From assembly GCF_937981445.1 (NCBI RefSeq), contig NZ_CALJON010000036.1, positions 1 to 42,762 of the forward strand: a stretch of DNA of 42,762 nucleotides, read 5' to 3'. Shown here piece by piece: positions 1-8,162 of this stretch. A program made the translations under genes and the position numbers. Each line of letters opens with the position of its first letter. Within the stretch, counting starts at the first letter, position 1. Below the pieces are notes generated by a model. The model was not told the origin of the DNA and did no database searches. It saw only the letters and a list, made by a program, of their open reading frames with translations. Source of the stretch: an uncultured Veillonella sp. Its GTDB lineage: Bacteria > Bacillota > Negativicutes > Veillonellales > Veillonellaceae.

Positions 1-157
1 ATCCCGCATTAGTGCCTTGACTCCATATATATAGGCCTCTCTGCCATTTATATTATATGTAATTCTCCTACAAGTCAGATAAGACCATTAAAAATCTAGA
101 TAAATCCGGTATTCATTAAACTGTAAGTCTCATCAATAATTCATTTATGACAACGAA

Positions 158-180
158 TAATTACACGATAAGTGTAATTA
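158..180. repeat. 9-bp inverted repeat, possible operator or hairpin
   Basis: TAATTACAC and GTGTAATTA form a perfect inverted repeat around a 5-base spacer. It lies just beyond the hyp terminator, where a promoter for a leftward gene outside the window could sit. It shares the sequence TACACTTA with the inverted repeat at 264-287. Function is not known. Confidence 0.5.
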
Positions 181-186
181 CAAAAT

Positions 187-227
187 AAAAAAACAGTTGC
201 GAATATGACTATCACAACTGCTTTTTA
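187..227 (-). terminator. Terminator of the hyp operon
   Basis: On the minus strand CAGTTGTG pairs with CGCAACTG (one G-T pair) around an 11-base loop, followed by seven T. The plus strand also has a T run after the stem, so it could work in both directions. It is the first convincing terminator after hypE. Confidence 0.75.
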
Positions 228-263
228 TAAAATATCTATATTTTATTATTACTATTGACATAA

Positions 264-287
264 AATACACTTATTTTTAAGTGTATT
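264..287. repeat. 10-bp inverted repeat in the hypE 3' region
   Basis: AATACACTTA and TAAGTGTATT form a perfect 10-bp inverted repeat around 4 bases. In the hyp transcript it would fold into an A+U-rich hairpin followed by a short U run, so it may be a weak first terminator or a 3'-end stabiliser. Confidence 0.5.
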
Positions 288-336
288 AAAAGCATTATAT
301 CACTTATATTATCTTAATCAAACCTAATTGATCATC

Positions 337-1347
337 TTAACATATCCTCGGCACCTGGTCTTCTCCCAGTTCATCTAGCAATCGTATGCCTCCCAAGGTG
401 GTTTTCAATCCTACTTTGCCAGCATTGGCGCTTAACACCTCGCCTATGCACGCGGCTTCTTTACCATATGGTTGGTTGTGTAATATATGAAGCACCTCAT
501 CTACAGCGACTTCCTCAACTACAAAAACAGCCTTGCCTTCATTAGCTAAGTACAAAGGATCATAGCCTAGGATATTGCATACGGATTGTACTTCATCATG
601 GATGGGTAGCCGCACTTCATCTACACGAATGCCTACTTCACTTTGGTTGGCAATTTCATGCAATGTAGTCGCTAAGCCCCCACGGGTTGGGTCACGCATG
701 AGTGCCACTTTGGGTCCTACAGCCTCTAGTACAGCCATAACCATGTGATTAAGGGGGGCACAATCTGTTTTAATACTAGCCGGCAAAGTCAAATCATAGC
801 GACTACCCATAACGGCAATAGCATGGTCACCAAGGGACCCAGAAAGAATGATTTTCATGCCAGGCTTAACCCGTACTGGGTCAATATCAATAGCATGTGG
901 AATACAACCTACGCCAGATGTATTAATATAAATGCCGTCAACGGCGCCTTTTTCAACGACCTTAGTATCCCCCGTTACAATGGACACGCCCGCTTCTTCA
1001 GCCATCTGTGCCATTGTTGTTAACACAGTGTCTAAGGTAGCAAGCCCTAAGCCTTCCTCTAAAATGAGTCCACAGCTTAGATACAAGGGTTTCGCCCCAT
1101 TCATGGCTAAGTCATTAACTGTGCCACATACGGCCAATTTACCAATATTGCCACCAGGAAAGAATTGCGGTGTTACTACATAGGAGTCTGTTGTAAATGC
1201 CATGCGACCTGCCGGCACTTCAAACTGAGCACCATCATGTAATTTAGCTAACACATCATTTTTAAAATGTGGCATAATATATTGCTTCATCAATTCATGA
1301 CTGAAACGACCGCCATTACCATGGACTAAGCGAATTGACTCTTCCAT
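337..1347 (-). CDS. hypE: Hydrogenase maturation factor HypE
   Basis: HypE takes the carbamoyl group made by HypF on its C-terminal cysteine and dehydrates it with ATP to a thiocyanate. This is the source of the cyanide ligands of the [NiFe]-hydrogenase iron. The 336-residue protein matches the family length and ends in the diagnostic Pro-Arg-Ile-Cys, so the cysteine carrier (Cys336) is present. The N-terminal half has the AIRS/PurM-like region with the TGDTKVV motif, and a RDPTRGGLATTLHE motif follows. The ATG is preceded by AAGGAG at good spacing, 29 bases after the hypD stop. It is the last gene of hypF-hypC-hypD-hypE. No hydrogenase structural gene lies in the window. Confidence 0.96.
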   Translation of the reverse strand: MEESIRLVHGNGGRFSHELMKQYIMPHFKNDVLAKLHDGAQFEVPAGRMAFTTDSYVVTPQFFPGGNIGKLAVCGTVNDLAMNGAKPLYLSCGLILEEGLGLATLDTVLTTMAQMAEEAGVSIVTGDTKVVEKGAVDGIYINTSGVGCIPHAIDIDPVRVKPGMKIILSGSLGDHAIAVMGSRYDLTLPASIKTDCAPLNHMVMAVLEAVGPKVALMRDPTRGGLATTLHEIANQSEVGIRVDEVRLPIHDEVQSVCNILGYDPLYLANEGKAVFVVEEVAVDEVLHILHNQPYGKEAACIGEVLSANAGKVGLKTTLGGIRLLDELGEDQVPRIC

Positions 1348-1376
1348 ACAAACTCCTTACTTTTTATATTACTCCA

Positions 1377-2495
1377 TTACTCTTCCCACGTAAGACCGCC
1401 ACTAGAACGGCCATATTTATACCACGCAGCGCAGCTTCCTTCAACGGATACCATGCAGGCTCCTACGGGATGGTCTGCTGTGCAAAGGGTACCAAAAAGA
1501 CCACATTCATCTGGGCGAATTAAGCCTTGAAGAACGCGACCACATTGGCAACCTTTAGGGGCGCCACCACTTTCAATAGGTCCTAAGGGAATCATTTGTT
1601 CTACATCATACTTAGCATATTCACCTTTAAGACGAAGTCCCGAATTAGGGATGGTCCCGATGCCACGCCATGTATCATCAATGGGTTCATATAGTTCATG
1701 CATTAAGGCAACGGCCACAGGATTCCCTGTTTTAGCCACCACTGATTTATATTGATTGCCCACATAATACTGACCACTCTTACGCTGCTGCAAAATGTCT
1801 CGTATAGCGGCTAAAATCTCTAAACCATCAAAGCCAGCTATACAAGAAGGCATTTTACATTCGGCAGGAAGAAATTGATACGGCTCTTCCCCAATAATTA
1901 CACTTACATGGCCAGGCAGGATAAAGCCGTCTAAGCGACTTTCCTCTTGATTAGCCAAGGCTCTAAGAGCTGGTGGCACTAATTTATGAGACACTAAGAA
2001 AAAGACATTCGTCACCCCTGACATAGCCACCGCTTTAACTGCTGCCGCTATGACCGCAATGGTTGTTTCAAAGCCAATGGCTAAGAACACTATCATTTTA
2101 TCTGGATGGGCTTTGCCTAGTTCAATAATCTCAAGGGGACTATAGATAATATGAATCTGTGCCCCCTTGCTCTTCGCTTCCCACAAATTACTATGCGTGC
2201 CTGGCACTTTTAGCATGTCCCCAAAGGTGGCAATGATTACATTATCCATGGCCGCATAAGCCAAGGCTTTATCCATATATACTTGGTCAGTCACACACAC
2301 AGGGCAGCCGGGGCCGCTCACAAGTTCAATGCCCTTAGGTAAGACTTGGCGAATCCCTTCTCTAAAAATAGCCACCGTATGAGTGCCACATACTTCCATG
2401 AGTCGAACTGTTTCCCCTTCCTTATGAAGGGCTTTTATATCCTCAAGCAGTTCTTTAGCGATCTGCGATTTTTCCTCTAAAGTAATCTTGTTCAA
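1377..2495 (-). CDS. hypD: Hydrogenase maturation factor HypD (TTG start preferred)
   Basis: HypD is the [4Fe-4S] scaffold protein on which, with HypC, the Fe(CN)2CO unit of [NiFe] hydrogenase is built. The family cysteine motifs are visible: a CGTH motif and GPGCPVC near the N-terminus, and the cysteine-rich C-terminal part (CQCG, CGLFGTLC). The longest open frame starts at an ATG at 2546. That would overlap hypC by 92 bases and add 17 basic residues foreign to the family. A TTG at 2495 is preceded by AAGGAG about 10 bases upstream and gives 372 residues beginning MNKITLEEKSQ, close to the usual HypD length, so I chose it. The 41-base overlap with hypC fits translational coupling. The start remains an inference. 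Confidence 0.88.
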   Translation of the reverse strand: MNKITLEEKSQIAKELLEDIKALHKEGETVRLMEVCGTHTVAIFREGIRQVLPKGIELVSGPGCPVCVTDQVYMDKALAYAAMDNVIIATFGDMLKVPGTHSNLWEAKSKGAQIHIIYSPLEIIELGKAHPDKMIVFLAIGFETTIAVIAAAVKAVAMSGVTNVFFLVSHKLVPPALRALANQEESRLDGFILPGHVSVIIGEEPYQFLPAECKMPSCIAGFDGLEILAAIRDILQQRKSGQYYVGNQYKSVVAKTGNPVAVALMHELYEPIDDTWRGIGTIPNSGLRLKGEYAKYDVEQMIPLGPIESGGAPKGCQCGRVLQGLIRPDECGLFGTLCTADHPVGACMVSVEGSCAAWYKYGRSSGGLTWEE

Positions 2496-2706
2496 GTTCT
2501 TCCAGCTCCTTAAATGCCTCCATAGTGGCCTTCGCTTCTTCTTCATCTACGACTTGCACTGCACAACCGGCATGAACAAGTACAAAATCGCCTACCTTAG
2601 CTTCTGGTACTAGCATGAGATTCACATCCCGTGTTACCCCAGTAAGCTCTATAGTGCCAACAAATTCATTGACTGCCACTAATTGCGCTGGTACAGCTAA
2701 ACACAT
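2455..2706 (-). CDS. hypC: Hydrogenase assembly chaperone HypC
   Basis: HypC is a small chaperone that carries the iron with its CN and CO ligands between HypD and the hydrogenase large subunit. The 83-residue protein begins MCLAVPAQ, so the essential Cys2 is present, and it contains the expected VLVHAGCAVQ core. AGGAGG lies 8 bases before the ATG. The gene starts one base after the hypF stop and its 3' end overlaps hypD, so the three are almost surely co-translated. The last 15 or so residues are rich in Glu and Lys and coincide with the hypD start region. Confidence 0.95.
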   Translation of the reverse strand: MCLAVPAQLVAVNEFVGTIELTGVTRDVNLMLVPEAKVGDFVLVHAGCAVQVVDEEEAKATMEAFKELEELEQDYFRGKIADR

Positions 2707-2707
2707 T

Positions 2708-5140
2708 TTACTTGCCTCCTAACTTCTGGTGGCCTAGCCACAATTGTCCTAAAGCCAATCCACCATCATTGGTCGATACATGTTTAGGTCTTAATATATC
2801 ATGTACTTCATTGAGAAGGATTAATCCTTTTACAAGGCGATGGTTCTGAAATACACCGCCGCTTAATACGACTTTCTTAATGCCATAAATACCACATAAA
2901 TGATCCATCACTTCACTTATACCATATGTTAAGGTGCGATGGAATGATGCGGCTAATACCCGCTTAGACACCCCTTGGGCCAATTGTTCCACCAGACATG
3001 CAATGGCTGGTGAAAAATCTAGTTCATTGCCATTATAGGTAAACTCTAATAAATTACCGCGTTCGCCATAAGCTAATTGTTCAAGTCCCATGGCCACTTG
3101 ACCATCAAAGGAATGACTATAACCTAAGCCCAATAATGATCCTACAGCATCAAAAAGACGTCCACCGCTACTTGCCTGTATCATGGAAACACCTTTTATT
3201 AAATGCGTTTCTAGTTCTGGTACATCAAAGCTTTCTCGTAAAGGTCCTTCTAATTTACCTTCTGGTTTAGCAGCTTCTTTCTTTTTATAATCTATTAAAT
3301 GTTCATGTATGACTTGGTCTAAAATCTGCCATTGTGGTGGCAATCCTGCTAGCCAAGGATCTAATACGGAAGGAATGTGATCCCCATACAAATAGCGCAA
3401 ATACCAAAGGGCTTGGCGCCAAGGCTCCCGTGCTGCGATTTCACCACCTGGCAAAGGTACTGATGTAATGTGGGCGAGTCGCTTCATGCCTACACCTTGG
3501 CAAAGCAAGAATTCACCGCCCCAAATCGTTCCGTCTGTACCATAGCCAGTACCATCAAAACAAATTCCTAGAACTGGTTCAGTTACATTATGTTCTGCCA
3601 TTACTGCGGCAATATGAGCATGATGATGCTGCACGTCTACATAGGGAATCCCATGAGCTGCAGCATATTCCTTACCATACTGAGAGGAGTAATAATTAGG
3701 ATGGTAATCACCTATGACAGCCTCTGGCACAACACCAAATAAATCAGTAAACCGGTCAATATTATGACGCAATGATTCATTCATGGCCGCATTAGCTAAA
3801 TCACCAATATGAGGCCCCATTAACACATCAGTGCCCCTATTCATGGCAAAGGCATTTTTTAAATCACTGCCCATAGCAAGCAAAGAATGTGCCCCTTTAT
3901 TAGGTAAGGCTACAGAAAATGAAGTAGGCACATAGCCTCTGCTGCGGCGAATAAAATGAGGTTCTTCTTCTATAATTTGAACTACTGAGTCATCTACGGA
4001 AGCCACAATATGGCGATTATGCACCAAAAAGGCATCTGCCACATCAGCTAATTCCTCAAAAGCACGGGCTTCTTCATAAATCACAGGGTCTCCACTGCGG
4101 TTCCCACTGGTCATAACCCAGATACTGTTTTTAGGAAGTAATACATAGTGAATCGGCGCATAAGGAAGCATAATACCAATATAATGATTTTGAGGTGTTA
4201 CCCCATCCCAAGCGACCGGTCCCTCTTCACGGCGTGGCACTAGCACAATAGGGCGTGCCGGTGAGGTCAACTGCTCTATGGCCGTATCCGAAAGCTCACC
4301 AATTAACGCCGCTGTTTCTATAGAATCAACCATAACAGCTAACGGCTTTTTAGGTCTATTTTTACGAGTCCGAAGACGTGCCACAGCCTCGCCATTGGTG
4401 GCATCGCAAGCGAGATGATAGCCGCCAATCCCTTTAATAGCTATAATTTGCCCTGCCGCTATAAGCCGTTGCGTCTCGTCTATAACAACTTGGGCCGTTC
4501 TATCTATATCCTGCCCTAAAGCCTCTCTCAGTACCTCTGTTACGCTAGGTAATACTTCGTCATGCTTTGACACCAAGCGATACTGAGGGCCACATACAGA
4601 ACAAGCATTAGGTTCTGCGTGATAGCGCCGATTGGCCTCATCATGATATTCCTTAGCGCACTCAGGACACATGGGGAATTCCTTCATGGAAGTAAATTTT
4701 CTATCATAAGGAACTTGTTCCACTATGGTATAGCGAGGACCACAATGGGTACAATTAATAAAACTATAATGATACCTACGATTGTCTGAGTTTATCAGTT
4801 CTTTTACGCAAGCCTCGCAAGGTGCTGTATCAGGACCAATAAAGGTGGCCGGTACAGTCCCGTCTGGAGACGGGGCAATCACAAAGTCCATTTCCTCCTC
4901 TATAAGGGGGCGAGATGAAACTGATGCAGAATCAATACGACATATAGGGGCTTTACAAGATTCTAACAATGGAATAAATTGACTTAGATTATCTGGTGTA
5001 CCCTGTATTTCTACATATACGCCTTGGCTGTCATTATATACATATCCAGTCAAATTAAGCTCACGAGCTATAATAGCAACAAGGGGGCGAAAACCTACCC
5101 CCTGTACAATGCCCGTAAATCGAATACCTTGTCTCTCCAT
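2708..5140 (-). CDS. hypF: Carbamoyltransferase HypF
   Basis: HypF turns carbamoyl phosphate and ATP into carbamoyl-adenylate and loads the carbamoyl group on HypE. Domains in order for the 810-residue form are: acylphosphatase-like (about 1-90, GIVQGVGFRP); two zinc fingers with Cys pairs at 108/111, 130/133, 158/161 and 180/183; a YrdC-like domain (about 215-395); and a Kae1/TobZ-like domain with the HHHAH metal motif. A frame extension to a TTG at 5176 adds 12 residues, but that extension contains the ribosome binding site AAAGGA placed 6 bases before the ATG at 5140, so 5140 is the start. It follows the SCIFF maturase gene by 45 bases and precedes hypC by one base. Confidence 0.96.
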   Translation of the reverse strand: MERQGIRFTGIVQGVGFRPLVAIIARELNLTGYVYNDSQGVYVEIQGTPDNLSQFIPLLESCKAPICRIDSASVSSRPLIEEEMDFVIAPSPDGTVPATFIGPDTAPCEACVKELINSDNRRYHYSFINCTHCGPRYTIVEQVPYDRKFTSMKEFPMCPECAKEYHDEANRRYHAEPNACSVCGPQYRLVSKHDEVLPSVTEVLREALGQDIDRTAQVVIDETQRLIAAGQIIAIKGIGGYHLACDATNGEAVARLRTRKNRPKKPLAVMVDSIETAALIGELSDTAIEQLTSPARPIVLVPRREEGPVAWDGVTPQNHYIGIMLPYAPIHYVLLPKNSIWVMTSGNRSGDPVIYEEARAFEELADVADAFLVHNRHIVASVDDSVVQIIEEEPHFIRRSRGYVPTSFSVALPNKGAHSLLAMGSDLKNAFAMNRGTDVLMGPHIGDLANAAMNESLRHNIDRFTDLFGVVPEAVIGDYHPNYYSSQYGKEYAAAHGIPYVDVQHHHAHIAAVMAEHNVTEPVLGICFDGTGYGTDGTIWGGEFLLCQGVGMKRLAHITSVPLPGGEIAAREPWRQALWYLRYLYGDHIPSVLDPWLAGLPPQWQILDQVIHEHLIDYKKKEAAKPEGKLEGPLRESFDVPELETHLIKGVSMIQASSGGRLFDAVGSLLGLGYSHSFDGQVAMGLEQLAYGERGNLLEFTYNGNELDFSPAIACLVEQLAQGVSKRVLAASFHRTLTYGISEVMDHLCGIYGIKKVVLSGGVFQNHRLVKGLILLNEVHDILRPKHVSTNDGGLALGQLWLGHQKLGGK

Positions 5141-5185
5141 ACATAATCCTTTCTGATGAAATATGGTGAAGTACAAACGAATTCC

Positions 5186-6625
5186 TTACATCCAATTATG
5201 TTGTTTTCGCTCTTGGAAGGCTGGATCGTCTTTTGGAACTACGCCTTGTTCACGAAGTTCATCAAGTTCAGCCTGAATCATAATGGCACATTCAATGCGT
5301 TTTTTCTGTAATTCACAGCCTAGTGCATAAGGCTCGTGAATGGTACCGCTAAATGTTTCATTATTGGCATGGCAACCACCGGAGCAGAAGAACTTAGCCC
5401 AGCAAGCAGCACAAGTTGGTTTAGTAAATACATGGGTATTTCTAAATTCACGAGGAATATCAAAGTTTTTAAGCCCTTCATACACATTGCCTAATACATA
5501 GCCATCGCGACCAACAAATTGGTGACATGGATAAATATCACCATTTGGAACCACTGCCATATATTCATGACCAGCACCGCAGCCACGCAAACGTTTAGCC
5601 ATACATGGGCCACGATATAAATCCATGCGGAAATGGAAGAAGTTAAACTTCTCACCCCAACCAGCTTTTTGACGCTCTAAGTACAAATCAGCTAATTTTT
5701 CGTATTCTTTCATAAGCGCTGGTAAGTCTTCTTCGCGAAGAACATAGTCCCCTTCTTCACCGACTACCGGCTCCATAGATAGATGTTCAAAGCCAAGGTC
5801 AGACATGGCAATGACATCTTTTGTAAAATCTAAATTGTTGTGCGTATAGGTGCCACGAGCATAATACTCAAGACCATTACGTTGTTTTACAGCATTAACT
5901 AAATTCTTAGCCACTGTTTTATACGTATCAGTGCCACCTGCACTAGGACGCATATGATTGTGAACTTCTTCACGACCATCAATGGAAAGAACCATGCTCA
6001 ATTTATGTTCATTTAAATAATCAATTTTTTCTTGCGTTAAGAGCATACCATTTGTAGTCATGGTCATTTTGAAAATCTTGCCATGCTTTGCACCCTGCTC
6101 TTCAGCATACTCAATAGTTTGTTTTACTACGTCCCAGTTCATAAGTGGTTCGCCGCCAAAGAAGTCGATTTCTAAATGCTTACGTGGACCACTCATAGAA
6201 ATAAGAAAGTCTACAGCGCGCTTTGCCACATCAAAGCTCATCATTTCTCGTTTGACTCCGCCGTAATCACCTTGGCTAGCAAAACAATATTTACAAGCTA
6301 AATTGCAGTCATGAGCAATATTTAAACAAAGAGCTTTTACGATAGGCTCTTCCGATGCTACCAATTTAAAATCTTCTGACATTGGTGCGTAGAGCATTTC
6401 GTCTTTAATTAACTGATCTAATTCATCCAGTAATTCGTCAATCTCTGCTGGTGACTCCACCCCATCAAATGCTGTATGTACAGCTTCACGATTGGTGCCA
6501 TCATAAATATCTAATACTTTATCTGTAAATTCATCAATTACATGAATAATTCCGCTATTAACATCTAAGCAAAAATACTTATCTTTTAACTTAAACTTAT
6601 GAATCATTGGTTTTAATTCTAACAT
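5186..6625 (-). CDS. scfB: Radical SAM maturase of the SCIFF peptide
   Basis: This 479-residue enzyme belongs to the SPASM radical SAM family that forms thioether cross-links in the SCIFF peptide, which is encoded just upstream at 6773-6916. The N-terminal region (YFCLDVNSG, IIHVID) is the family's precursor-binding domain. The radical SAM cluster motif is CNLACKYC (Cys107, Cys111, Cys114). The C-terminal SPASM region carries further cysteines (GCGAGHEYM, YPCHQF, CAACWAKFFCSGGC). GGAGG lies only 4-5 bases from the first ATG. A second ATG six codons later gives the more usual MIHKFKL start but has no ribosome binding site, so I kept the first. A TATAAT at 6663-6668 may be a private promoter. 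The gene runs into hypF. Confidence 0.93.
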   Translation of the reverse strand: MLELKPMIHKFKLKDKYFCLDVNSGIIHVIDEFTDKVLDIYDGTNREAVHTAFDGVESPAEIDELLDELDQLIKDEMLYAPMSEDFKLVASEEPIVKALCLNIAHDCNLACKYCFASQGDYGGVKREMMSFDVAKRAVDFLISMSGPRKHLEIDFFGGEPLMNWDVVKQTIEYAEEQGAKHGKIFKMTMTTNGMLLTQEKIDYLNEHKLSMVLSIDGREEVHNHMRPSAGGTDTYKTVAKNLVNAVKQRNGLEYYARGTYTHNNLDFTKDVIAMSDLGFEHLSMEPVVGEEGDYVLREEDLPALMKEYEKLADLYLERQKAGWGEKFNFFHFRMDLYRGPCMAKRLRGCGAGHEYMAVVPNGDIYPCHQFVGRDGYVLGNVYEGLKNFDIPREFRNTHVFTKPTCAACWAKFFCSGGCHANNETFSGTIHEPYALGCELQKKRIECAIMIQAELDELREQGVVPKDDPAFQERKQHNWM

Positions 6626-6730
6626 GGTACCTCCATATCTTTACTAGTTCTTACTATCCTATATTATACAACATTTATCACATTTTATCCTAAAAAAAAG
6701 ATTATATTATATATGTAAGAAAGGTATATT

Positions 6731-6759
6731 AAAAAGCCCGATGCCAATGCATCGGGCTT
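6731..6759 (-). terminator. Terminator/attenuator between scfA and scfB
   Basis: GCCCGATGC and GCATCGGGC form a perfect 9-bp stem (11 bp with flanking A-T pairs) around a 4-base loop, followed by five T on the minus strand. It lies 14 bases after the scfA stop. It would give many short scfA transcripts and fewer that read on into the maturase gene. Confidence 0.88.
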
Positions 6760-6772
6760 CATTACTAAACTT

Positions 6773-6916
6773 TTATTTCTGTTTGCAAACTTGGTTACCA
6801 ACAGTGCAGCTTGTTTTGCAAGCGGATTGGCAGGAAGTTTGGCATTCGCCACAACCACCAGTTTTTGCAGTTTTTTGTAAAGATTCAGTATTAATTGTAC
6901 GAATTCGTTTGGACAT
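6773..6916 (-). CDS. scfA: SCIFF peptide precursor (six cysteines in forty-five)
   Basis: This short gene encodes 47 residues starting MSKRIRTINTESLQK and has exactly six cysteines, at positions 22, 25, 29, 33, 37 and 44. The core CQTSCQSACKTSC is the hallmark of the SCIFF family, a ribosomally made peptide widespread in Clostridia and relatives and cross-linked by its neighbouring radical SAM enzyme. AAAGGAGG sits 9 bases before the ATG. A longer open frame (6685-6963) covers the same bases in another frame and hides it, but that frame has no matching ribosome binding site or family resemblance. A promoter lies at 6954-6983 and a strong terminator at 6731-6759. The biological role of SCIFF is not established. 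Confidence 0.95.
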   Translation of the reverse strand: MSKRIRTINTESLQKTAKTGGCGECQTSCQSACKTSCTVGNQVCKQK

Positions 6917-6953
6917 GTAAGTCGACCTCCTTTACCTTGCTTCTCGTGTGAAT

Positions 6954-6983
6954 ATTTTACCATAAGTTATACAATTTCGGCAA
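6954..6983 (-). promoter_or_regulatory. Promoter of scfA
   Basis: On the minus strand TTGCCG, 18 bases, TAAAAT. The -10 element ends about 37 bases before the scfA start codon. Confidence 0.6.
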
Positions 6984-7041
6984 GTATTAGGACCAAGAAA
7001 AGCCTTATAGCAAGCCTATTGATAAGCATTTTCACATTTAT

Positions 7042-7065
7042 AAATTTCGATATTTTTCGAAATTT
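7042..7065. repeat. 9-bp inverted repeat after the binding-protein gene
   Basis: AAATTTCGA and TCGAAATTT form a perfect inverted repeat around 6 bases, a few bases after the stop of the gene at 7071. It is A+T-rich and lacks a long T run, so it could be a weak terminator or a protein site. Confidence 0.4.
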
Positions 7066-7070
7066 TATAA

Positions 7071-8066
7071 CTACTGCGCTAACGCTTTTTTCAAAGTCTC
7101 TAGATTGGTCTCCATTATAGTTAAGTATGTATCCCCTGCTTTCATTTGTTCCTCAGTGAGGCCTTCTACAGGATTTAAGGTATAAATAGTAACACCCGTT
7201 TCCTTTGCCATGGCATTGGCTAATTTAGGATTGACTAACGCTTCACTAAAAATGGCCTTTACTTCATGTGTTTTAATAAAATTTACTAAACTTGCCATTT
7301 TTTCAGGCGTAGGCTCTGCATCAGGAGACAAGCCCATAATACCTTCTTGTTTAAATCCATATTGATCCGCTAAATAGCCAAAAGCCTCATGGGTAACTAC
7401 CAAGTTATTATTACTTATTGTTTGGGCAAATTCTTTATACTTAGTATCTAATGCTTGGAGCTTTTCTTTGTAGGCCTTACCATTGGCTTCATAATAGGCC
7501 TTATTTGCTGGATCTACTTCACTCAAAGTAGCCACCACAAGGTCTACTTCTTTCATTACATTTTCTGGATTTAACCATATATGGGGATCCACGGAACCGG
7601 GCTCATGAGTATGTCCATCGTGATGATGGGCTTTTTCTTCACCTTCATGGTGATGGGCATCTTCTTCACCCTCATGATGATGGGCGTCTTCTTCACCAAC
7701 ATAGCGAAGGTCTACAACCTTGGCTAATTCCACGGGCTTAGCTTTTTGCAAAATATCAGGAGTCAATAATTTTTCCGTAGGCTCTAGGCCGGCACCATTA
7801 TAAAAGAATACTTTAGCCTTACCAATGCTCTTTAAATCACTCACTGTAGGTTCCCAATCATGAGGTTCTGCACCGGGAGGCACAAGCAATTGTACGTCCA
7901 CCTTATCACCACCCACAACTTTCGCCACATCGTAAGCAGGATATACGGTAGCCACTACTTGTAATTTTTCACTATCCCCACGAGAACCCGCACTGCCACA
8001 ACCGACCAGACCTACGGTGGCCAATGCCACTAAGCCTAGTACTAGACCTTTTTTTAAATTAAACAT
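7071..8066 (-). CDS. Zinc/manganese-type ABC transporter substrate-binding lipoprotein (ZnuA-like)
   Basis: This is a cluster A-I metal-binding protein that would capture Zn or Mn outside the membrane and pass it to an ABC permease. The 331-residue protein has a lipoprotein signal with lipobox LVGC (Cys23). Four expected metal ligands are visible: His69 (AEPHDWEP), His162 (DPHIWLNP), His226 (VVTHEAFG) and Glu275 (FSEALVNP). A histidine-rich loop at about 124-154 contains three copies of Gly-Glu-Glu-(Asp/Lys)-Ala-His-His-His and points to zinc, though Mn cannot be excluded. No permease or ATPase gene is beside it, so it is an orphan here. AAAGGA lies 8 bases before the ATG. A promoter is at 8085-8114. 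Confidence 0.9.
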   Translation of the reverse strand: MFNLKKGLVLGLVALATVGLVGCGSAGSRGDSEKLQVVATVYPAYDVAKVVGGDKVDVQLLVPPGAEPHDWEPTVSDLKSIGKAKVFFYNGAGLEPTEKLLTPDILQKAKPVELAKVVDLRYVGEEDAHHHEGEEDAHHHEGEEKAHHHDGHTHEPGSVDPHIWLNPENVMKEVDLVVATLSEVDPANKAYYEANGKAYKEKLQALDTKYKEFAQTISNNNLVVTHEAFGYLADQYGFKQEGIMGLSPDAEPTPEKMASLVNFIKTHEVKAIFSEALVNPKLANAMAKETGVTIYTLNPVEGLTEEQMKAGDTYLTIMETNLETLKKALAQ

Positions 8067-8084
8067 AATCTCATCCTTTCTCTT

Positions 8085-8114
8085 ATATTACATAAAAGTA
8101 TATTCATATGTCCA
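8085..8114 (-). promoter_or_regulatory. Promoter of the ZnuA-like gene
   Basis: Minus strand TGGACA, 18 bases, TAATAT, lying between the terminator of the upstream gene and the start codon. Confidence 0.55.
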
Positions 8115-8133
8115 TATATACATTTCATACAGT

Positions 8134-8160
8134 AAAAAGCCCCGACATTTTGTCGGGGCC
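8134..8160 (-). terminator. Terminator of the ECF gene
   Basis: GCCCCGACA and TGTCGGGGC form a perfect 9-bp stem with a 3-base loop, followed by T on the minus strand. It lies after the 11-bp repeat array, so the array is in the 3' untranslated region of the ECF transcript. Confidence 0.88.
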
Positions 8161-8162
8161 TC

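Larger units (their letters stand above)
1..336. other. Non-coding stretch downstream of hypE
   Basis: No gene is supported here. The stretch holds the 3' end of the hyp transcript, a 10-bp inverted repeat (264-287), a rho-independent terminator (187-227) and a second 9-bp inverted repeat (158-180). Bases 1-150 may be upstream sequence of a minus-strand gene lying left of the window. A TATAAT-like run on the minus strand near 50-60 fits that, but no start can be fixed. Confidence 0.6.

Noticed and set aside
1..60. Short minus-strand open frame near the left edge
   Set aside because: Only about a dozen codons and no properly spaced ribosome binding site. The edge prevents a decision on a gene to the left.
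6685..6963. A 92-codon open frame on the minus strand over the SCIFF gene
   Set aside because: It has no suitable ribosome binding site or family resemblance, runs through the scfA terminator, and the shifted frame gives a textbook SCIFF peptide.
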